This document shows, one piece after another, positions 12,887-14,267 of a stretch of DNA of 14,267 nucleotides. The notes below the pieces were generated by a model that did not search any database, was not told the DNA's origin, and saw only the letters and a list, made by a program, of their open reading frames with translations. The stretch's first letter is position 1; each line of letters begins with the position of its first letter. The translations under genes and the position numbers were made by a program. The DNA is from Sulfurimonas sp. GTDB lineage: Bacteria > Campylobacterota > Campylobacteria > Campylobacterales > Sulfurimonadaceae. Where the stretch lies: the NCBI RefSeq assembly GCF_023228785.1, contig NZ_JALOAN010000045.1:1-14267 (forward strand). The letters run 5' to 3'.

Positions 12887-14267
12887 TTATTCCCACTCTA
12901 TTGTTGCTGGTGGTTTTGAGCTGATATCATAAACAACTCTGTTTATGCCATCAACTTCATTGATAATTCTTCTACTTATTCTCTCTAATAAATCATGTGG
13001 AAGATAAGCAAATGTTGCTGTCATTCCATCAACTGCCTCAACAACTCTCACACAGATCGTGTTGTCATAAGTACGGTTATCACCCATTACACCGACTGAT
13101 TTTACATTTAGTAGTACTGCAAATGCTTGCCATGTTTTAGCGTAGTAACCACTTGCTTTTAACTCATCAAGTAAGATAACATCAGCCTCACGTAAAATTG
13201 TTAGATCTGGGACATTAACATCGCCCATTATTCTAATGGCAAGTCCCGGTCCAGGAAATGGATGGCGGTTTATCATAGACTCTGGAAGACCGAGTTCTAG
13301 TCCGATTTTTCTCACTTCATCTTTAAAGAGTTCACGAAGAGGCTCGATAAGTTCAAAATCCATCCAATCAGGTAATCCACCAACATTATGATGAGACTTG
13401 ATAACTTCAGATGGACCGTTTACTGAGATAGACTCTATCACATCAGGATAGAGTGTTCCTTGAGCTAAAAACTTGATACCATCGTGTTTTTTTGCTTCTT
13501 TCTCAAACTCTTCTATAAAGGTGTGACCTATAATTTTTCTCTTTTGCTCAGGATCTGATACACCTGCTAATTTGCCTAAAAAGTTATCTACAGCATCTAC
13601 TGTAATGAGAGGAGTTTTTAGGTTTACTTTAAATACTTGCTCAACTTGTTCTCTCTCACCTTTTCTTAAAAGTCCATTATCAACAAAAACAGGGATAAGC
13701 TGATCCCCAATAGCCTCATAAAGCATAGCAGCTACAACTGAACTATCAACTCCACCACTAAGACCACAAAGAACTTTTCCAGTTCCTACTTTCTCACGTA
13801 TAAGTTTGACTTGCTCTTTTAAGAAGTGTTCCATCTTCCACTTCTCATCCACTCCACAAATATTTTTTGCAAAGTTTCTAAGCATCAAGTAACCTTCCTC
13901 AGAGTGTTGAACTTCTGGATGGTACTGCATGGCGTAGATTTTTTTTGTCTCATCTGCAATAGCTGCAAATGGAGAGTTAGCAGATGTTGCAATTGGTGAA
14001 AAACCATCTGGCAGTACATCTACTTTATCACTATGACTCATCCAAACAATAGCGTTGTCATCGCAATCTCGTAAAAGAGGTGAACAATTTTCACCTACAT
14101 CTATAATATGAAGTTCAGATTTACCATATTCGTGATGAGATGAGCGAATAACACTTCCACCAAAATCAACTGCAATTCTTTGCATACCATAGCAGATGCC
14201 AAGGATTGGTAAGCCGAGTTCATAAATAGCTTTATCAACTACATAAGCATTTTCGCTATAAACAGAA
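12887..14267 (-). CDS. guaA: GMP synthase (glutamine-hydrolysing), 5' end outside the window
   Basis: Converts XMP to GMP using glutamine and ATP, in the cytoplasm. The frame is open to the right edge (first complete codon ends at 14266), giving 459 residues of a protein usually near 510, so about 50 N-terminal residues are missing. The class I glutamine amidotransferase domain shows its nucleophile in GICYGMQ just at the edge and the His-Glu pair in YHPEVQHS. The PP-loop of the ATP pyrophosphatase domain is LCGLSGGVDSS. HPFPGPGLAIRIMG and the C-terminal dimerisation end, SSKPPATIEWE, complete the conserved set. The ATG at 14185 is internal, directly after GICYG, and is not the start. Downstream is the inverted-repeat element; no clear intrinsic terminator precedes it. 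Confidence 0.98.
   Translation of the reverse strand, partial: SVYSENAYVVDKAIYELGLPILGICYGMQRIAVDFGGSVIRSSHHEYGKSELHIIDVGENCSPLLRDCDDNAIVWMSHSDKVDVLPDGFSPIATSANSPFAAIADETKKIYAMQYHPEVQHSEEGYLMLRNFAKNICGVDEKWKMEHFLKEQVKLIREKVGTGKVLCGLSGGVDSSVVAAMLYEAIGDQLIPVFVDNGLLRKGEREQVEQVFKVNLKTPLITVDAVDNFLGKLAGVSDPEQKRKIIGHTFIEEFEKEAKKHDGIKFLAQGTLYPDVIESISVNGPSEVIKSHHNVGGLPDWMDFELIEPLRELFKDEVRKIGLELGLPESMINRHPFPGPGLAIRIMGDVNVPDLTILREADVILLDELKASGYYAKTWQAFAVLLNVKSVGVMGDNRTYDNTICVRVVEAVDGMTATFAYLPHDLLERISRRIINEVDGINRVVYDISSKPPATIEWE

Noticed and set aside
14183..14185. ATG at 14185 as the start of guaA
   Set aside because: It is inside the GICYGMQ nucleophile motif; the frame continues upstream to the window edge with proper GMP synthase sequence.

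Overview
This AT-rich window appears to come from a campylobacterotal (epsilonproteobacterial) chromosome, most likely a Sulfurimonas-like relative. The genus is inference. The grounds are a lone atpE encoding a subunit c with a signal-like N-terminal extension, and the minus-strand order purD - RDD protein - lptD - phosphoribosyltransferase - pnp - atpE, which as I recall also occurs, with variations, in Helicobacter and Campylobacter.

Left part (1 to about 3754, plus strand): the integrase-proximal end of an integrated filamentous-phage (inovirus)-like element. In order it carries the tail of an unidentified gene, a pIV-like secretin, a GC-rich palindromic element over the secretin stop codon, a HUH rolling-circle replication initiator of the gpA type, and a tyrosine integrase whose ATG abuts the replication gene's stop. 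The integrase ends 73 bases from the 3' end of a tRNA-Leu(GAG) gene, the likely attachment site. The rest of the element, including any Zot/pI ATPase and coat genes, must lie left of the window.

Middle and right (3755 to 14267, all genes on the minus strand): host core genes. In transcription order: guaA (5' end cut by the window edge), a 121-base inverted-repeat element, hemD, a YceI-family periplasmic protein, a probable 6S RNA, purD, an RDD membrane protein, lptD, a phosphoribosyltransferase-like protein, pnp, atpE with its own promoter and terminator, and tRNA-Leu. From purD to pnp the genes are close or overlapping and are probably one operon. They serve purine synthesis (guaA, purD), heme synthesis (hemD), outer-membrane LPS assembly (lptD), RNA turnover (pnp) and ATP synthesis (atpE).

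The two most interesting non-coding signals are the 197-base rod-shaped RNA upstream of purD, read here as 6S RNA from a nested series of pairings and a TATAAT box at the right distance, and the GC-rich palindrome inside the prophage, which could be either the phage origin/packaging hairpin or a dispersed host repeat that supplies the secretin's C-terminus. No CRISPR array, rRNA or transposase gene was seen.
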